Shown piece after piece: positions 41,763 to 51,457 of a DNA stretch of 64,000 nt. The translations under genes and the position numbers were made by a program. Source of the stretch: Bacillota bacterium (lineage in GTDB: Bacteria; Bacillota; Clostridia; Peptostreptococcales; Anaerovoracaceae); the NCBI GenBank assembly GCA_017437745.1, contig JAFRYI010000023.1, positions 1 through 64,000 on the forward strand, given 5' to 3'. Every line of letters begins with the position of its first letter. Positions within the stretch are counted from its first letter, which is position 1. The notes under the pieces were generated by a model, which ran no database searches, had not been told where the DNA came from, and saw nothing but the letters and a program-made list of their open reading frames with translations.

Positions 41763-42005
41763 ATGAGAGTCGACAAATACCTAAAAGTTTCGCGCCTGAT
41801 CAAGAGGCGCAGCGTGGCTCACGATGCCTGCGAGGACGCAAGGATATTCGTCAACGGCAAGGAAGCAAAACCGGGCAAGGATGTAAAGCCGGGGGACGAG
41901 ATAGTCATCGCTTTCGGACGTTCGGAGATGAAGGTCCGCGTGCTGTCCACGCCGGATCACGTGGGCAAGGACGACGCGGCAAGCCTGTACGAGGTGCTGT
42001 CTTGA
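41763..42005 (+). CDS. rqcP: S4 domain RNA-binding protein (RqcP/Hsp15-like)
   Basis: An 80-residue S4-fold protein ([42 protein letters not shown] read in segments). The length and sequence match YabO/RqcP, which binds stalled 50S subunits and helps RqcH add alanine tails in ribosome quality control. Hsp15 is a longer relative. The promoter position implies an mRNA with almost no leader. uvrB follows 43 bases later. Confidence 0.82.
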   Translation: MRVDKYLKVSRLIKRRSVAHDACEDARIFVNGKEAKPGKDVKPGDEIVIAFGRSEMKVRVLSTPDHVGKDDAASLYEVLS

Positions 42006-42048
42006 CTGCCCGTTTCGTGATCCTCGGCGTTGCTGCGGAGGTGCGTTG

Positions 42049-44079
42049 ATGAGCGGCAGTCCTGCAGGAGGCGCTTCCTACAGCGGAGCCTTAGGTCCGG
42101 CGGACGGACGCTTCAAACTGGTGGCTCCGTTCGGACTTACCGGAGACCAGCCTCAGGCGGTGGAAAAGCTTGCGGCAGGTATTAACGCGGGCAAAAAGCA
42201 CCAGACGCTGCTGGGCGTTACCGGTTCCGGCAAGACTTTCACCATAGCCAACGTAATAGAGCGGGTGCAGAGGCCCACTCTCATAATCTCGCACAACAAG
42301 ACTCTGGCGGCGCAGCTCTGCGGGGAGTTCAAGGAGTTCTTCCCCCATAACGCCGTGGAGTATTTCATTTCCTACTACGATTACTACCAGCCGGAGGCCT
42401 ACGTGCCCTCGACTGACACATACATAGAAAAAGACTCGGACATCAACCAGGAGATAGACCGCCTGCGCTATTCCGCGACGGCGGCTCTGGCGGAGCGCCG
42501 CGACGTAATAATCGTGGCGTCCGTGTCGTGCATCTACGGTTTGGGCAGCCCGGATGAGTACAAGGGACAGATGATCTCCCTGCGTCCCGGCATGCAGAAG
42601 AGCCGCATGGACATCCTGCGCGAGCTTGTCGACATACAGTATACGCGAAACGACATGGGCTTTGAACGCGGCACCTTCCGCGTCCGCGGGGACATAATAG
42701 ACATCATCCCGGCAGGCATGGAGAACGCCATACGCGTGGAGCTTTTCGGGGACGAGATAGAGTCCATAAAGGAGCTCAACCAGCTTACCGGAGAGGTGAT
42801 CGCCACCCGCAGCCACGTTTCCATATTCCCTGCCAGCCACTACGTTACCAGCAGGGAGAAGATGGAGCGCGCCCTGGTTAGCATAGAAGAGGAACTGGAG
42901 GACCGCCTTAAATGGTTCAATGAGCGCGGCAGGCTGCTGGAGGCTCAGCGCCTGGAACAGCGCACGCGCTACGATCTGGAGATGCTTCGCGAGATAGGCA
43001 TGTGCAAAGGAATAGAGAACTATTCCAGGCATCTTATCGGCAATCCGCCGGGAGCCATGCCGTACACGCTTCTGGACTTCTTCCCCAAGGACTTCCTGAT
43101 AATAGTCGACGAATCCCACGCCATGCTGCCGCAGCTTAGGGCCATGGCCAACGGAGACCGCGCGCGCAAGGAGAGCCTGGTGGAGTACGGTTTCCGTCTT
43201 CCCAGCGCTCTGGACAACAGGCCGCTGCGCTTCGACGAGTTCGAGGGCAAGGTCAACCAGATAATATACGTAAGCGCTACGCCGGCTGACTACGAAAAGG
43301 AAAAGTCCGGCGGAATATCCGCTGAGCAGGTTATAAGGCCGACGGGTCTTCTGGATCCGCCCATAGAGATAGTCCCCACGGAAGGGCAGATAGACCATCT
43401 GATAGGCGAGCTCAACAAGGAGATCGCCAAGGGCCGCAGGGCGCTGGTCACCACGCTCACCAAGAAGATGGCGGAGAGCCTTACGGACTATCTTAAGAAC
43501 GCGGGGCTGAAGGTGCGCTACATGCATTCGGACGTGGATACCCTGGAGCGCAACGTGATAATACGCGATCTGCGTCTGGGCAAGTTCGACGTGCTGGTCG
43601 GCATCAACCTCCTGAGAGAGGGCCTGGATCTGCCGGAGGTTTCGCTGGTGGCGATACTCGACGCGGACAAGGAAGGATTCCTGCGCACGGAGACTTCGCT
43701 GATACAGACCGTTGGCAGAGCGTCCAGAAACGCCGAAGGGCGCGTGATAATGTACGCGGACTCCATCAGCAAAGCCATGCGGGCCGCGATCGACGAGACG
43801 GAGCGCCGCCACGGAATACAGGAAGCGTACAACAAGGAACACGGCATCACCCCGGAGACCATAAAGAAGGCCGTCCGGGACGTCATAGAGGTCACCACCA
43901 AGGTGGAAGCGGACGTGGACGAATACGCAGGCAGGGACCTGCTGGAGCTTACGAAAAAGGAGCTCTCGGAGTACGCTTCCAAGCTGGAGAAGGAGATGCG
44001 CAGGGCTGCTTCGGATCTGCTGTTCGAGCGGGCCGCGGTGCTGCGCGACAGGCTTATGGAAGTAAGAGCGAGGTTGTAA
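42049..44079 (+). CDS. uvrB: Excinuclease ABC subunit B
   Basis: A 676-residue helicase-like subunit of nucleotide excision repair. Walker A is GVTGSGKT (about residues 57-64), with [12 protein letters not shown] in the damage-verifying beta-hairpin region, the IIVDESHAM motif [11 protein letters not shown] and a C-terminal UVR motif ([18 protein letters not shown] region). The ATG at 42049 follows GGAGGTG; the TTG just before it is less likely. uvrA lies 1.4 kb downstream with two membrane zinc-ribbon genes between. Confidence 0.97.
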   Translation: MSGSPAGGASYSGALGPADGRFKLVAPFGLTGDQPQAVEKLAAGINAGKKHQTLLGVTGSGKTFTIANVIERVQRPTLIISHNKTLAAQLCGEFKEFFPHNAVEYFISYYDYYQPEAYVPSTDTYIEKDSDINQEIDRLRYSATAALAERRDVIIVASVSCIYGLGSPDEYKGQMISLRPGMQKSRMDILRELVDIQYTRNDMGFERGTFRVRGDIIDIIPAGMENAIRVELFGDEIESIKELNQLTGEVIATRSHVSIFPASHYVTSREKMERALVSIEEELEDRLKWFNERGRLLEAQRLEQRTRYDLEMLREIGMCKGIENYSRHLIGNPPGAMPYTLLDFFPKDFLIIVDESHAMLPQLRAMANGDRARKESLVEYGFRLPSALDNRPLRFDEFEGKVNQIIYVSATPADYEKEKSGGISAEQVIRPTGLLDPPIEIVPTEGQIDHLIGELNKEIAKGRRALVTTLTKKMAESLTDYLKNAGLKVRYMHSDVDTLERNVIIRDLRLGKFDVLVGINLLREGLDLPEVSLVAILDADKEGFLRTETSLIQTVGRASRNAEGRVIMYADSISKAMRAAIDETERRHGIQEAYNKEHGITPETIKKAVRDVIEVTTKVEADVDEYAGRDLLELTKKELSEYASKLEKEMRRAASDLLFERAAVLRDRLMEVRARL

Positions 44080-44082
44080 AAC

Positions 44083-44478
44083 ATGTACGGTAAACTCAGA
44101 GACAAAATTGCTCCGGTCGCGGCTACCCGCTGGGGATGGAGCATCTGCTGCTTCGGCGCGGTATGCGCCATAGTAGCGTTCCATTACAAGACCACAGTCG
44201 GAACGATCCTGGGAGCGCTTTTCATTATTCTGGGACTTTTCGGGCTGTCCCTGTGGATAGTTCTGGGCAAGTGCCCCAAGTGCGGCACCCCGATACTTAC
44301 GCGCGACATGTACTGCCCCAAGTGCAGGACGCTGCTGTTCGTAAAGCCCAAGGATCTGGAAGAGTTCGAGAAGACTGTGGCAAAAAATACCGCCGAAGTA
44401 AAGGCTCACATGGCCGAAGAGGCTCAAAGAATAAACACGGAGAAGGTCAAAGATAATGCTGAAAAAACTGAGAAGTAA
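44083..44478 (+). CDS. Membrane zinc-ribbon protein of unknown function
   Basis: A 131-residue protein with two TM helices (about 16-34 and 40-61), then a zinc ribbon with Cys at 64, 67, 78 and 81, and a charged helical tail. It is a paralog of the N-terminal part of the next gene product: the same KLR-K start, the same membrane segments and identical cysteine positions. The following gene overlaps its end by 23 bases. No function is assigned. Confidence 0.75.
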   Translation: MYGKLRDKIAPVAATRWGWSICCFGAVCAIVAFHYKTTVGTILGALFIILGLFGLSLWIVLGKCPKCGTPILTRDMYCPKCRTLLFVKPKDLEEFEKTVAKNTAEVKAHMAEEAQRINTEKVKDNAEKTEK

Positions 44479-45310
44479 ACTTACACCGTATTCCGCAGCC
44501 TGCTGGGGCTGCGCCGCGTTCATAGCGGCGATACTTCTTGCCCTCGCGGCGTTCTCCGCGCGTACCGTAGGGATGACTTTCCTGGGCGTGCTGTGCGCTT
44601 TCATAGCCACCATGGCCATCGCCTTCTGGTTCGATTTCGGCAGATGCCCCAGATGCGGAACCGTTGCCAGGCCGTTCCGCGTTCGCTGCTCCAAATGCGA
44701 GTATCCTCTGTGCAAGAAGCCCGAACCCGAAGCCAAACCGGACACGCTGGCGGAGTTCGAAGCAAATGCCAGGGATCTTACGGAGACTACGATCACATCG
44801 GAGGAACTGTACGACGGAGTAGTCCTTCACGCTTTTAAGGATACCGTAAGCCTTCCCAACGGGAAAAGTTCCGGCAGGGAGTACCTGAAGCACCTGGGCG
44901 CGGTGTGCGTGGTGCCCGTTACCGAAGACGGATGCGTCGTGGTGGAGCGCCAGTACCGCTACGCCGTAGGGCAGACCATGATAGAGATACCGGCCGGCAA
45001 GCTGGACTATAAAGGCGAAGATCATCTTTCCGCCGCCAAGCGCGAGCTGCGCGAAGAGACCGGCTATACAGCGGACCGCTGGACCTTCCTTGGAGAGTAC
45101 CTTACTGCTCCCGCGTTCAGCGACGAAATGATAAGCATGTACATGGCGGAAGGGCTCCACAAGGGCGAGCAGGACCTGGACGAGGACGAGTTCCTGGATG
45201 TGATCGAGGTCCCGCTGGAGGAACTTGTGGACGCCGTAATGACCGGTAAGATAACGGATGCCAAGACGCAGTCCGGCATACTCAAAGCGGCCAGGATACT
45301 GCGCAAATAA
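44456..45310 (+). CDS. Membrane-anchored zinc-ribbon Nudix hydrolase
   Basis: A 284-residue protein in three parts: two TM helices (about 18-60), a zinc ribbon (Cys 64, 67, 78, 81) and a Nudix domain of the ADP-ribose pyrophosphatase type (about 105-280). The Nudix box starts at G181 (GKLDYKGEDHLSAAKREL, then REETGY) with all acidic metal ligands and one extra residue before the first Glu relative to G-x5-E. AGKL before the box is typical of ADP-ribose hydrolases. The membrane zinc-ribbon fusion is unusual for the family. It overlaps the upstream paralog by 23 bases. Substrate is inferred only from the subfamily. Confidence 0.85.
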   Translation: MLKKLRSKLTPYSAACWGCAAFIAAILLALAAFSARTVGMTFLGVLCAFIATMAIAFWFDFGRCPRCGTVARPFRVRCSKCEYPLCKKPEPEAKPDTLAEFEANARDLTETTITSEELYDGVVLHAFKDTVSLPNGKSSGREYLKHLGAVCVVPVTEDGCVVVERQYRYAVGQTMIEIPAGKLDYKGEDHLSAAKRELREETGYTADRWTFLGEYLTAPAFSDEMISMYMAEGLHKGEQDLDEDEFLDVIEVPLEELVDAVMTGKITDAKTQSGILKAARILRK

Positions 45311-45333
45311 GTTACTAAGTAAAATACGCAGTT

Positions 45334-45464
45334 TGCTTCCGTTGTTTTCTGACACGCTCTCGCTAACAGGGTACCCTCTCAGCGGTACTAAGCTCCGTCT
45401 TCGCCGGCGGCTCGCCGGTCGCTAAGGACCGGGTTCCCTGATTGTCCGGGAAACTCCGGAAGCA
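45334..45464 (+). ncRNA. Candidate structured RNA element, copy B
   Basis: A 131-base relative of element A at 38739-38880. Equivalent stems are P1 TGCTTCCG/CGGAAGCA, P2 TTTC-GACA/TGTC-GAAA, P3 CAGGG-ACCC/GGGT-CCCTG and P4 GGTACTAAGC/GCTAAGGACC (two mismatches). P1 and the outer pairs of P3 differ in sequence from copy A but stay paired. It lies between the Nudix gene and uvrA; a TAAAAT at 45320-45325 might serve as a -10 for it. No T run follows. Confidence 0.6.
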
Positions 45465-45491
45465 TACCGCGATATTTAAGGATCGACATTA

Positions 45492-48338
45492 ATGCAGAAA
45501 GATCTGATCATCAAGGGCGCAAGGGCCCATAATCTTAAGAACCTGGACGTTACCATACCGAGAGACAAGCTGGTCGTGATAACCGGTCTGTCCGGCTCCG
45601 GCAAGAGCTCCCTGGCTTTCGACACCATCTACGCCGAAGGTCAGCGCCGCTATGTGGAGAGTCTTTCGGCGTACGCCAGGCAGTTCCTGGGACAGGTAAG
45701 CAAGCCGGACGTGGACTCCATAGACGGTCTGTCGCCTGCCATCTCCATAGATCAGAAGACGACGTCCAAGAACCCCAGGTCCACCGTAGGCACCGTTACG
45801 GAAGTCTACGACTACCTGAGGCTTCTTTACGCGCGCATAGGAGTGCCTCACTGCCCGGTATGCGGCAGGGAGATAAGCAGCCAGAGCGTGGACCAGATAG
45901 CGGACCTTATAATGGCTCACGGCGAAGGTTCCAGGGTAACGATACTGGCTCCCGTCGTCCGTCAGAAGAAGGGACAGCACGAGAAGATCCTGGAGCGCAT
46001 ACAGCGCGAGGGCTTCGTCCGCGTGCGCGTGGACGGCGAGATAAAGACGCTGGGCGAGGACGAGATAACGCTCAGCAAGACGTACAAGCACAGCATAGAC
46101 ATAGTTGTGGACCGCATCGTAATTAAGCCCGGCGCGGAAGGAAGACTTTCCGAAAGCGTGGAGCTTGCGGTAAAGCATAGCGAGGGCGGCCTTGTCTGCG
46201 CGCTCATCCAGAACGGCGAGGAAAAGGAGGAGCATCTGTTCTCCACCAGCCTGGCCTGTCCGGAGCACGGCATAAGCGTAGGCGAACTGGAGCCGCGCAG
46301 CTTCTCGTTCAACTCCCCGTTCGGCGCCTGCCCGGTCTGCAACGGTCTGGGCTACATAGAGCGCATGGATCCGGATCTGATAATCGACGATCAGGACCTG
46401 TCGCTAAACCAGGGTGCGCTCACCAAGGCGTTCGCCAGCATGGAGTACTCCGGCTTCTACAAGCAGCTGATAGAGGCTCTTGCGGCGTATCACAAGCAGA
46501 GCATGAACACCCCGTACAAGGACCTGTCGGAGCCTTTCAAGCACGAGCTTTTATACGGTACGGACGGCAGAAAGCTGGACTACGGCTACGTGCGCAGGGA
46601 CGGTTCGATTTCGCACAGGCACGACACGTTCGAAGGCGTCATCCCCAACCTCATGAGGCGCCACGCTTACACTAACTCGGAGCTCATACGCGACAAACTG
46701 GAAGCCTACATGACCGTGGACGTCTGCGAAAAGTGCCACGGCAAGAAGCTTAAGGACGAGATCCTTGCGGTAACGGTAGGCGGCAAGAACATAATAGAAT
46801 ACACGGAGATGTCCGTGCGCGAGGCGCTGGCCTTTACGGAGGAGCTGGAGCGCACATTAAGCCCCCGCGACATGTCCATAGCGCGCCTTATACTCAAGGA
46901 GATAAAGGCTCGTCTGGGCTTCCTTGCGGAGGTAGGCCTGGACTACCTTTCCATGAGCCGCGCGTCCGCTACGCTCTCCGGTGGTGAGAGTCAGCGCATA
47001 AGGCTGGCCACGCAGATAGGTTCGTCGCTGGTAGGCGTAATGTACATACTGGACGAGCCGTCGATCGGTCTTCACCAGAAGGACAACGCCAAGCTGCTGC
47101 AGGCGCTCAGAAGCCTTGCGGACATAGGCAACACGGTCCTGGTGGTGGAGCACGACCAGGAGACCATGGAGGCTGCGGACCAGATAATAGACATAGGTCC
47201 CGGCGCCGGAATACACGGCGGCAGGCTGGTCGCCCAGGGAAGCATAGAGGACATAAAAGCCTGCGAGGAGTCCATAACCGGTCAGTACCTCTCCGGCAAG
47301 AAGAAGATAGAAGTGCCAATCGGAAGAAGGCCCGGCAACGGACGCTTCCTTACGGTAAAAGGCGCTCAGGAGAACAACCTTAAGGACATAGACGTGCGCA
47401 TACCGCTGGGCGAGTTCGTGTGCGTCACGGGCGTGTCCGGCTCCGGTAAGAGCAGCCTTATTAACGACATACTGTACAAGTCCCTGGCGCAGTCGCTCTA
47501 CCGCGCCAAGGAAAGGCCCGGAAAGTGCAGAGGCATTGAAGGCCTGGAATACATAGACAAAGTCATAAACATAGACCAGAGCCCCATAGGGCGCACCCCC
47601 AGGAGCAACCCGGCCACGTACACAGGCGTATTCACCAACATTCGTCAGCTGTTCGCGCAGACCAACGACGCCAAGATGAGGGGCTTCGACCAGGGCCGCT
47701 TCAGCTTTAACGTCAAAGGCGGCCGTTGCGAGGCCTGCGGCGGAGATGGTATAATCAAGATAGAGATGAACTTCCTTCCGGACGTTTACATTCCGTGCGA
47801 GGTCTGCGGCGGAAAGCGCTACAACCGCGAGACCCTGGAGGTAAAGTACAAGGGGAAGAACATATACGACGTCCTGGAGATGAGCGTGGACGAGGCGCTG
47901 GACTTCTTCGCCAGCCAGCCGGCCATAAACCGCTACATAGAAACGCTCCATCAGGTGGGTCTGGGCTACATCAAGCTGGGGCAGCCCAGCACGCAGCTTT
48001 CCGGAGGAGAGGCGCAGCGCATAAAGCTTGCGTCGGAACTCTCCAAGCGCAGCACCGGCAGAACGCTCTACATACTGGACGAGCCCACGACGGGTCTGCA
48101 TTTCGCGGACGTGGACAAGCTGGTGGACGTGCTGCAGAAGCTGGTCGACGCGGGCAACACCGTGCTTGTAATAGAGCACAACCTGGACGTCATCAAGTGC
48201 GCGGACCACATAATAGACCTGGGTCCGGACGGAGGAGAGCGCGGCGGCACCATAATCGCCGAGGGCACTCCGGAACAGGTAGCGCAGGTCGAAAAGTCTT
48301 ACACCGGTCAGTATCTGAAAAAGATCCTAAATAAATGA
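45492..48338 (+). CDS. uvrA: Excinuclease ABC subunit A
   Basis: A 948-residue damage-recognition ATPase of nucleotide excision repair. Walker A1 GLSGSGKSS is at 32-40 and Walker A2 GVSGSGKSS near 647-655; two ABC signatures ([16 protein letters not shown]) and zinc-finger cysteine sets ([25 protein letters not shown] with [10 protein letters not shown]) are in the expected order. Length is normal. It starts shortly after structured element B with an AGGATCG-type site. It forms a repair cluster with uvrB and ung. Confidence 0.97.
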   Translation: MQKDLIIKGARAHNLKNLDVTIPRDKLVVITGLSGSGKSSLAFDTIYAEGQRRYVESLSAYARQFLGQVSKPDVDSIDGLSPAISIDQKTTSKNPRSTVGTVTEVYDYLRLLYARIGVPHCPVCGREISSQSVDQIADLIMAHGEGSRVTILAPVVRQKKGQHEKILERIQREGFVRVRVDGEIKTLGEDEITLSKTYKHSIDIVVDRIVIKPGAEGRLSESVELAVKHSEGGLVCALIQNGEEKEEHLFSTSLACPEHGISVGELEPRSFSFNSPFGACPVCNGLGYIERMDPDLIIDDQDLSLNQGALTKAFASMEYSGFYKQLIEALAAYHKQSMNTPYKDLSEPFKHELLYGTDGRKLDYGYVRRDGSISHRHDTFEGVIPNLMRRHAYTNSELIRDKLEAYMTVDVCEKCHGKKLKDEILAVTVGGKNIIEYTEMSVREALAFTEELERTLSPRDMSIARLILKEIKARLGFLAEVGLDYLSMSRASATLSGGESQRIRLATQIGSSLVGVMYILDEPSIGLHQKDNAKLLQALRSLADIGNTVLVVEHDQETMEAADQIIDIGPGAGIHGGRLVAQGSIEDIKACEESITGQYLSGKKKIEVPIGRRPGNGRFLTVKGAQENNLKDIDVRIPLGEFVCVTGVSGSGKSSLINDILYKSLAQSLYRAKERPGKCRGIEGLEYIDKVINIDQSPIGRTPRSNPATYTGVFTNIRQLFAQTNDAKMRGFDQGRFSFNVKGGRCEACGGDGIIKIEMNFLPDVYIPCEVCGGKRYNRETLEVKYKGKNIYDVLEMSVDEALDFFASQPAINRYIETLHQVGLGYIKLGQPSTQLSGGEAQRIKLASELSKRSTGRTLYILDEPTTGLHFADVDKLVDVLQKLVDAGNTVLVIEHNLDVIKCADHIIDLGPDGGERGGTIIAEGTPEQVAQVEKSYTGQYLKKILNK

Positions 48339-48369
48339 ATCAAAGCGGGCAGCTTCGGAGGAATAAGCT

Positions 48370-49587
48370 ATGACCGAGAAAACGTTTCTGAGCAAGGACG
48401 GAAAGAGCACCGTCCATTACTACGTGTGGGAGCCTGCCGGCGAGCCGGTCGCGATACTGCAGATAACCCACGGCATGGCGGAGCACATGGATCGCTACGC
48501 GCCGTTCGCGGAATATCTGAACAGCTTCGGAATACTGGTCTGCGGCCACGACCACATAGGCCACGGACGCAGCGCGGCTCCGGAAGACTGGGGATATTTC
48601 GGCGAACACGACGGCTGGAAGATATTCGTCCAGGACGTTGAGCAGCTCCACCAGATAATGAAGGTGCAGTACATGGACACCCCGTACTTCCTGATGGGTC
48701 ACTCCATGGGATCCTTCGTGGCCAGAGCGTGGCTGGCGATGTACGGCACAGGCGTGGACGGAGCCATAATAATGGGCACCGCGGGCGCCAACCCGGCTCT
48801 GGGCGTCGCTAAGTTCCTTGTAAAGTCCATAAGGAAGTCCAAGGGCAGCAGACACATAAGCGGCCTTATAACCAAGCTGGCGTTCGGCTCCTACAACAAG
48901 AGGATAAAGCCCGCCAGAACTCCTTACGACTGGCTTACCAGAGACGGCGAGATAGTCGACAAGTACAATGCGGACCCCGCGTGCGGCTTCACGTTTACCA
49001 CCGCCGGATACGCGGATCTGTTCAACCTGATCGGTTACATAAGCTCGGAGAACTGGTACAAGCTCATCCCCAAGAACCTGCCCATGCTGTTCGTAGCGGG
49101 CGCGGAAGATCCCGTAGGCGCTTACGGCGCCGGTCCGGCCGAAGTGGCCGAGGGTCTGGAGAACGCGGGCTGCACCGACGTTTCGCTGATACTTTACGAA
49201 GGCATGCGCCACGAGATACTCAACGAGTTCGGCAAGGAAGCCGTCTACGAGGATCTGAAGAGATTCATACTCGGAGAAGAGGCGCTGGGCGCGGACGAGG
49301 AAGAATCTCCGGCTGAAGCAGTCGAAGAGGCCGCGGAAGCTGCCGAAGAGGCTGCTCCGGTCGCTGAAGCCGCGGAAAAAACGTTCGAAGAGGTCGCGGA
49401 AGCAGCGATCGAAGCCGAAGAGGCTGCCGCAGATGCCGCGGAAGCGGTGAACGACGGCGCTCTTAAGCTTGAAAACGCCGCGGAAGAAGCCGCTCAGACC
49501 GTAGAAGAAACTGCGGAAGCCGTTAAGGAAGAAGTTCAGAAGATAAGCGAGCAGGCCGAGGACCTGGCGTCCAAGTACGATGGTTAA
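48370..49587 (+). CDS. Alpha/beta hydrolase (monoglyceride-lipase-like) with Ala/Glu-rich tail
   Basis: A 405-residue protein. The N-terminal part (1-305) is an S33-type alpha/beta hydrolase with oxyanion motif THGMAEH, nucleophile S112 (GHSMG), D247 (GAEDPVG) and H281 (MRHEILNE), resembling monoacylglycerol lipase or lysophospholipase. The last 100 residues are almost only Ala, Glu and Val in heptad-like runs (EEAAEAAEEA), predicted to be a long amphipathic helix or coiled coil, unusual for the family. There is no signal peptide. GGAGGA precedes the ATG. The ung gene overlaps its end by eight bases. Confidence 0.83.
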   Translation: MTEKTFLSKDGKSTVHYYVWEPAGEPVAILQITHGMAEHMDRYAPFAEYLNSFGILVCGHDHIGHGRSAAPEDWGYFGEHDGWKIFVQDVEQLHQIMKVQYMDTPYFLMGHSMGSFVARAWLAMYGTGVDGAIIMGTAGANPALGVAKFLVKSIRKSKGSRHISGLITKLAFGSYNKRIKPARTPYDWLTRDGEIVDKYNADPACGFTFTTAGYADLFNLIGYISSENWYKLIPKNLPMLFVAGAEDPVGAYGAGPAEVAEGLENAGCTDVSLILYEGMRHEILNEFGKEAVYEDLKRFILGEEALGADEEESPAEAVEEAAEAAEEAAPVAEAAEKTFEEVAEAAIEAEEAAADAAEAVNDGALKLENAAEEAAQTVEETAEAVKEEVQKISEQAEDLASKYDG

Positions 49588-50248
49588 ACTCGGCAATTCC
49601 TGGGACGACATACTTAAGGACGAGTTCAGCAAGGACTACTATCTTAAGCTGCGCGAATTCCTTAAGGAAGAGTACTCCACCAGGACCATCTACCCGGACA
49701 TGCACAACATCTTCAACGCGCTCAAGAAAGCGTCGTACGAGGATGTTAAGGTGGTGATCCTGGGACAGGACCCGTACCACGAGCCGGGTCAGGCGCAGGG
49801 GCTGTGCTTTTCCGTGCCGGACGGATTCCCGCTGCCGCCGTCGCTCAAGAACATCTATCAGGAGCTCGCGGACGACTTAAGAATAGTAAGGCGTTCCGGC
49901 AACCTGGAGGACTGGGCGGAGCAGGGCGTTCTGCTTTTGAACGCGGTGCTTACGGTAAGGCGCGGACAGGCAGGTTCGCACGCCGGAAAAGGCTGGGAAA
50001 TCTTTACGGACCGCGTGATAGAGCTCCTCAACGAGCGCCGGGATCCTGTCATATTCCTGCTCTGGGGAGGCTACGCAAGGAAGAAGAAAGCGCTGATAAC
50101 CAACCCCGCGCACGAGGTCCTGGAGGCCGCTCATCCGAGTCCTCTTTCGGCCTACAACGGCTGGTTCGGATGCAGGCATTTCTCCCGTACGAACGACATT
50201 CTGACGCGTCTGGGAAAGGCTCCGATAGACTGGAAAGGGCGCGCCTGA
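49580..50248 (+). CDS. ung: Uracil-DNA glycosylase, family 1
   Basis: A 222-residue base-excision repair enzyme removing uracil from DNA. Motifs are VVILGQDPYHEPGQA with the catalytic Asp/His region, FSVPDGFPLPPSL, LLLNAVLTVRRGQAGSHAGKGW and the late HPSPLSAY. It overlaps the lipase-like gene by eight bases, so it is translated in tandem with it. It is the last gene of the repair cluster. Confidence 0.96.
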   Translation: MVKLGNSWDDILKDEFSKDYYLKLREFLKEEYSTRTIYPDMHNIFNALKKASYEDVKVVILGQDPYHEPGQAQGLCFSVPDGFPLPPSLKNIYQELADDLRIVRRSGNLEDWAEQGVLLLNAVLTVRRGQAGSHAGKGWEIFTDRVIELLNERRDPVIFLLWGGYARKKKALITNPAHEVLEAAHPSPLSAYNGWFGCRHFSRTNDILTRLGKAPIDWKGRA

Positions 50249-50326
50249 AATAAAATAAATAACGAATACTATTGTGTTTTTATTTGTTTGATCCGCTATA
50301 AAGTTGCGATTATTTGGAGATAAGAA

Positions 50327-51217
50327 ATGGACGAGGTCAGAGATAATAAATTCACGCTTGTTCAGCCTATCAGCATCCCGTTCGGAGCATACGAGATACT
50401 GATTTCAAACGTCTGCCTGATGTACAGAAATAGCCTGAGCTTCGATCATAGGCACGACGAATACGAACTACATTATGTCGTAAAAGGAGACTCCACTTTT
50501 GTTGTGGACAATAATGAATACGAAGTCCACGAGGGGGAGATCTGTTGGATCAATCCCGGAGTATCCCGGCATGTTGATACAAGTCCTGATGAGGAGCATG
50601 TACATTTTATAATCCATTTCGATCTGCGAAGGAGACCTGTCAGAAGTTCCAGCATTTTGATCGATGCTGAAGATGTAGCACAGGTCGTAAAGAGTCTTAC
50701 TCAGAAGCAAGTCTGGATCGGATCGGCAAAAAACAGATATAAGAATCTCTGTACTCTTATCCGAAAGGAGCTGGAAGAGAAGAAATTCGGTCATATGATC
50801 GTTGTCCGGAATATGCTATGCAGTTTTATCGTTTGCTGCATACAGAATCTCGGCGTGCCTTATTCTTCGGATTCTGCTTATTGGTCTGCGCAGGACAGTG
50901 TGATGCATTCGATCATTTCGTTCATCAGAACTCATTATGCTGAGAATATCACTATTAGTTCCGTTGCATCGGAATTGAAGATGTCTGAGAGGCATCTTAC
51001 TAGGCTTCTTCGCGATAAATACGGCACAACGTTCAATGCTACACTGCTGTCTTTCAGAATCTCCCATGTGCAGGAGTACCTTTCAAAAACAGACATGTCG
51101 TTGGAGCAGATAGCTGAAGCTACAGGCTTTTCTTCCGCTCAACTTATGTCCGCGAATTTCAAAAAAACGACCGGACACACAATAAAGCAGTATCGGGATT
51201 CGTTAAGGAAAATCTGA
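50327..51217 (+). CDS. AraC-family transcriptional regulator
   Basis: A 296-residue regulator with an N-terminal cupin-like sensor (about 40-110; HRHDEYELHYVVKG, EVHEGEICWINPG) and two C-terminal helix-turn-helix motifs (ITISSVASELKMSERHLTRLLRDKYG and MSLEQIAEATGFSSAQLMSANFKKTTG in segments). It is AT-richer than genes before it and stands at the head of the 50-63 kb catabolic island in the same direction, so it probably controls that cluster in response to its substrate. It has its own terminator. The upstream gap is AT-rich, with a TATAAA near 50301. Confidence 0.9.
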   Translation: MDEVRDNKFTLVQPISIPFGAYEILISNVCLMYRNSLSFDHRHDEYELHYVVKGDSTFVVDNNEYEVHEGEICWINPGVSRHVDTSPDEEHVHFIIHFDLRRRPVRSSSILIDAEDVAQVVKSLTQKQVWIGSAKNRYKNLCTLIRKELEEKKFGHMIVVRNMLCSFIVCCIQNLGVPYSSDSAYWSAQDSVMHSIISFIRTHYAENITISSVASELKMSERHLTRLLRDKYGTTFNATLLSFRISHVQEYLSKTDMSLEQIAEATGFSSAQLMSANFKKTTGHTIKQYRDSLRKI

Positions 51218-51250
51218 CCTTCATATATTCTTTAGTTCAATAAAAACAAT

Positions 51251-51279
51251 GCCTTCCTATTATTCGGGAAGGCTTTTTC
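51251..51279 (+). terminator. Rho-independent terminator after the AraC-type gene
   Basis: GCCTTCC pairs with GGAAGGC, followed by TTTTTCATTT. The remaining AT-rich stretch to the next gene must hold the island promoter, but no box pair stands out. Confidence 0.8.
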
Positions 51280-51457
51280 ATTTACCCATGCCCGACTGAG
51301 TTTTCATGATATATAGAGTAATCAAAAAAGACATGTTTTTGTTATAAGTTGTCCTTAATAGATATGGTCTAAATGCCTCTCAGAAAATAAAATGATATTG
51401 ATAAAAGAATAACATTATTTACTTTTTGGACAGTGTGTTCAAGGAAAGGCATGTTGT

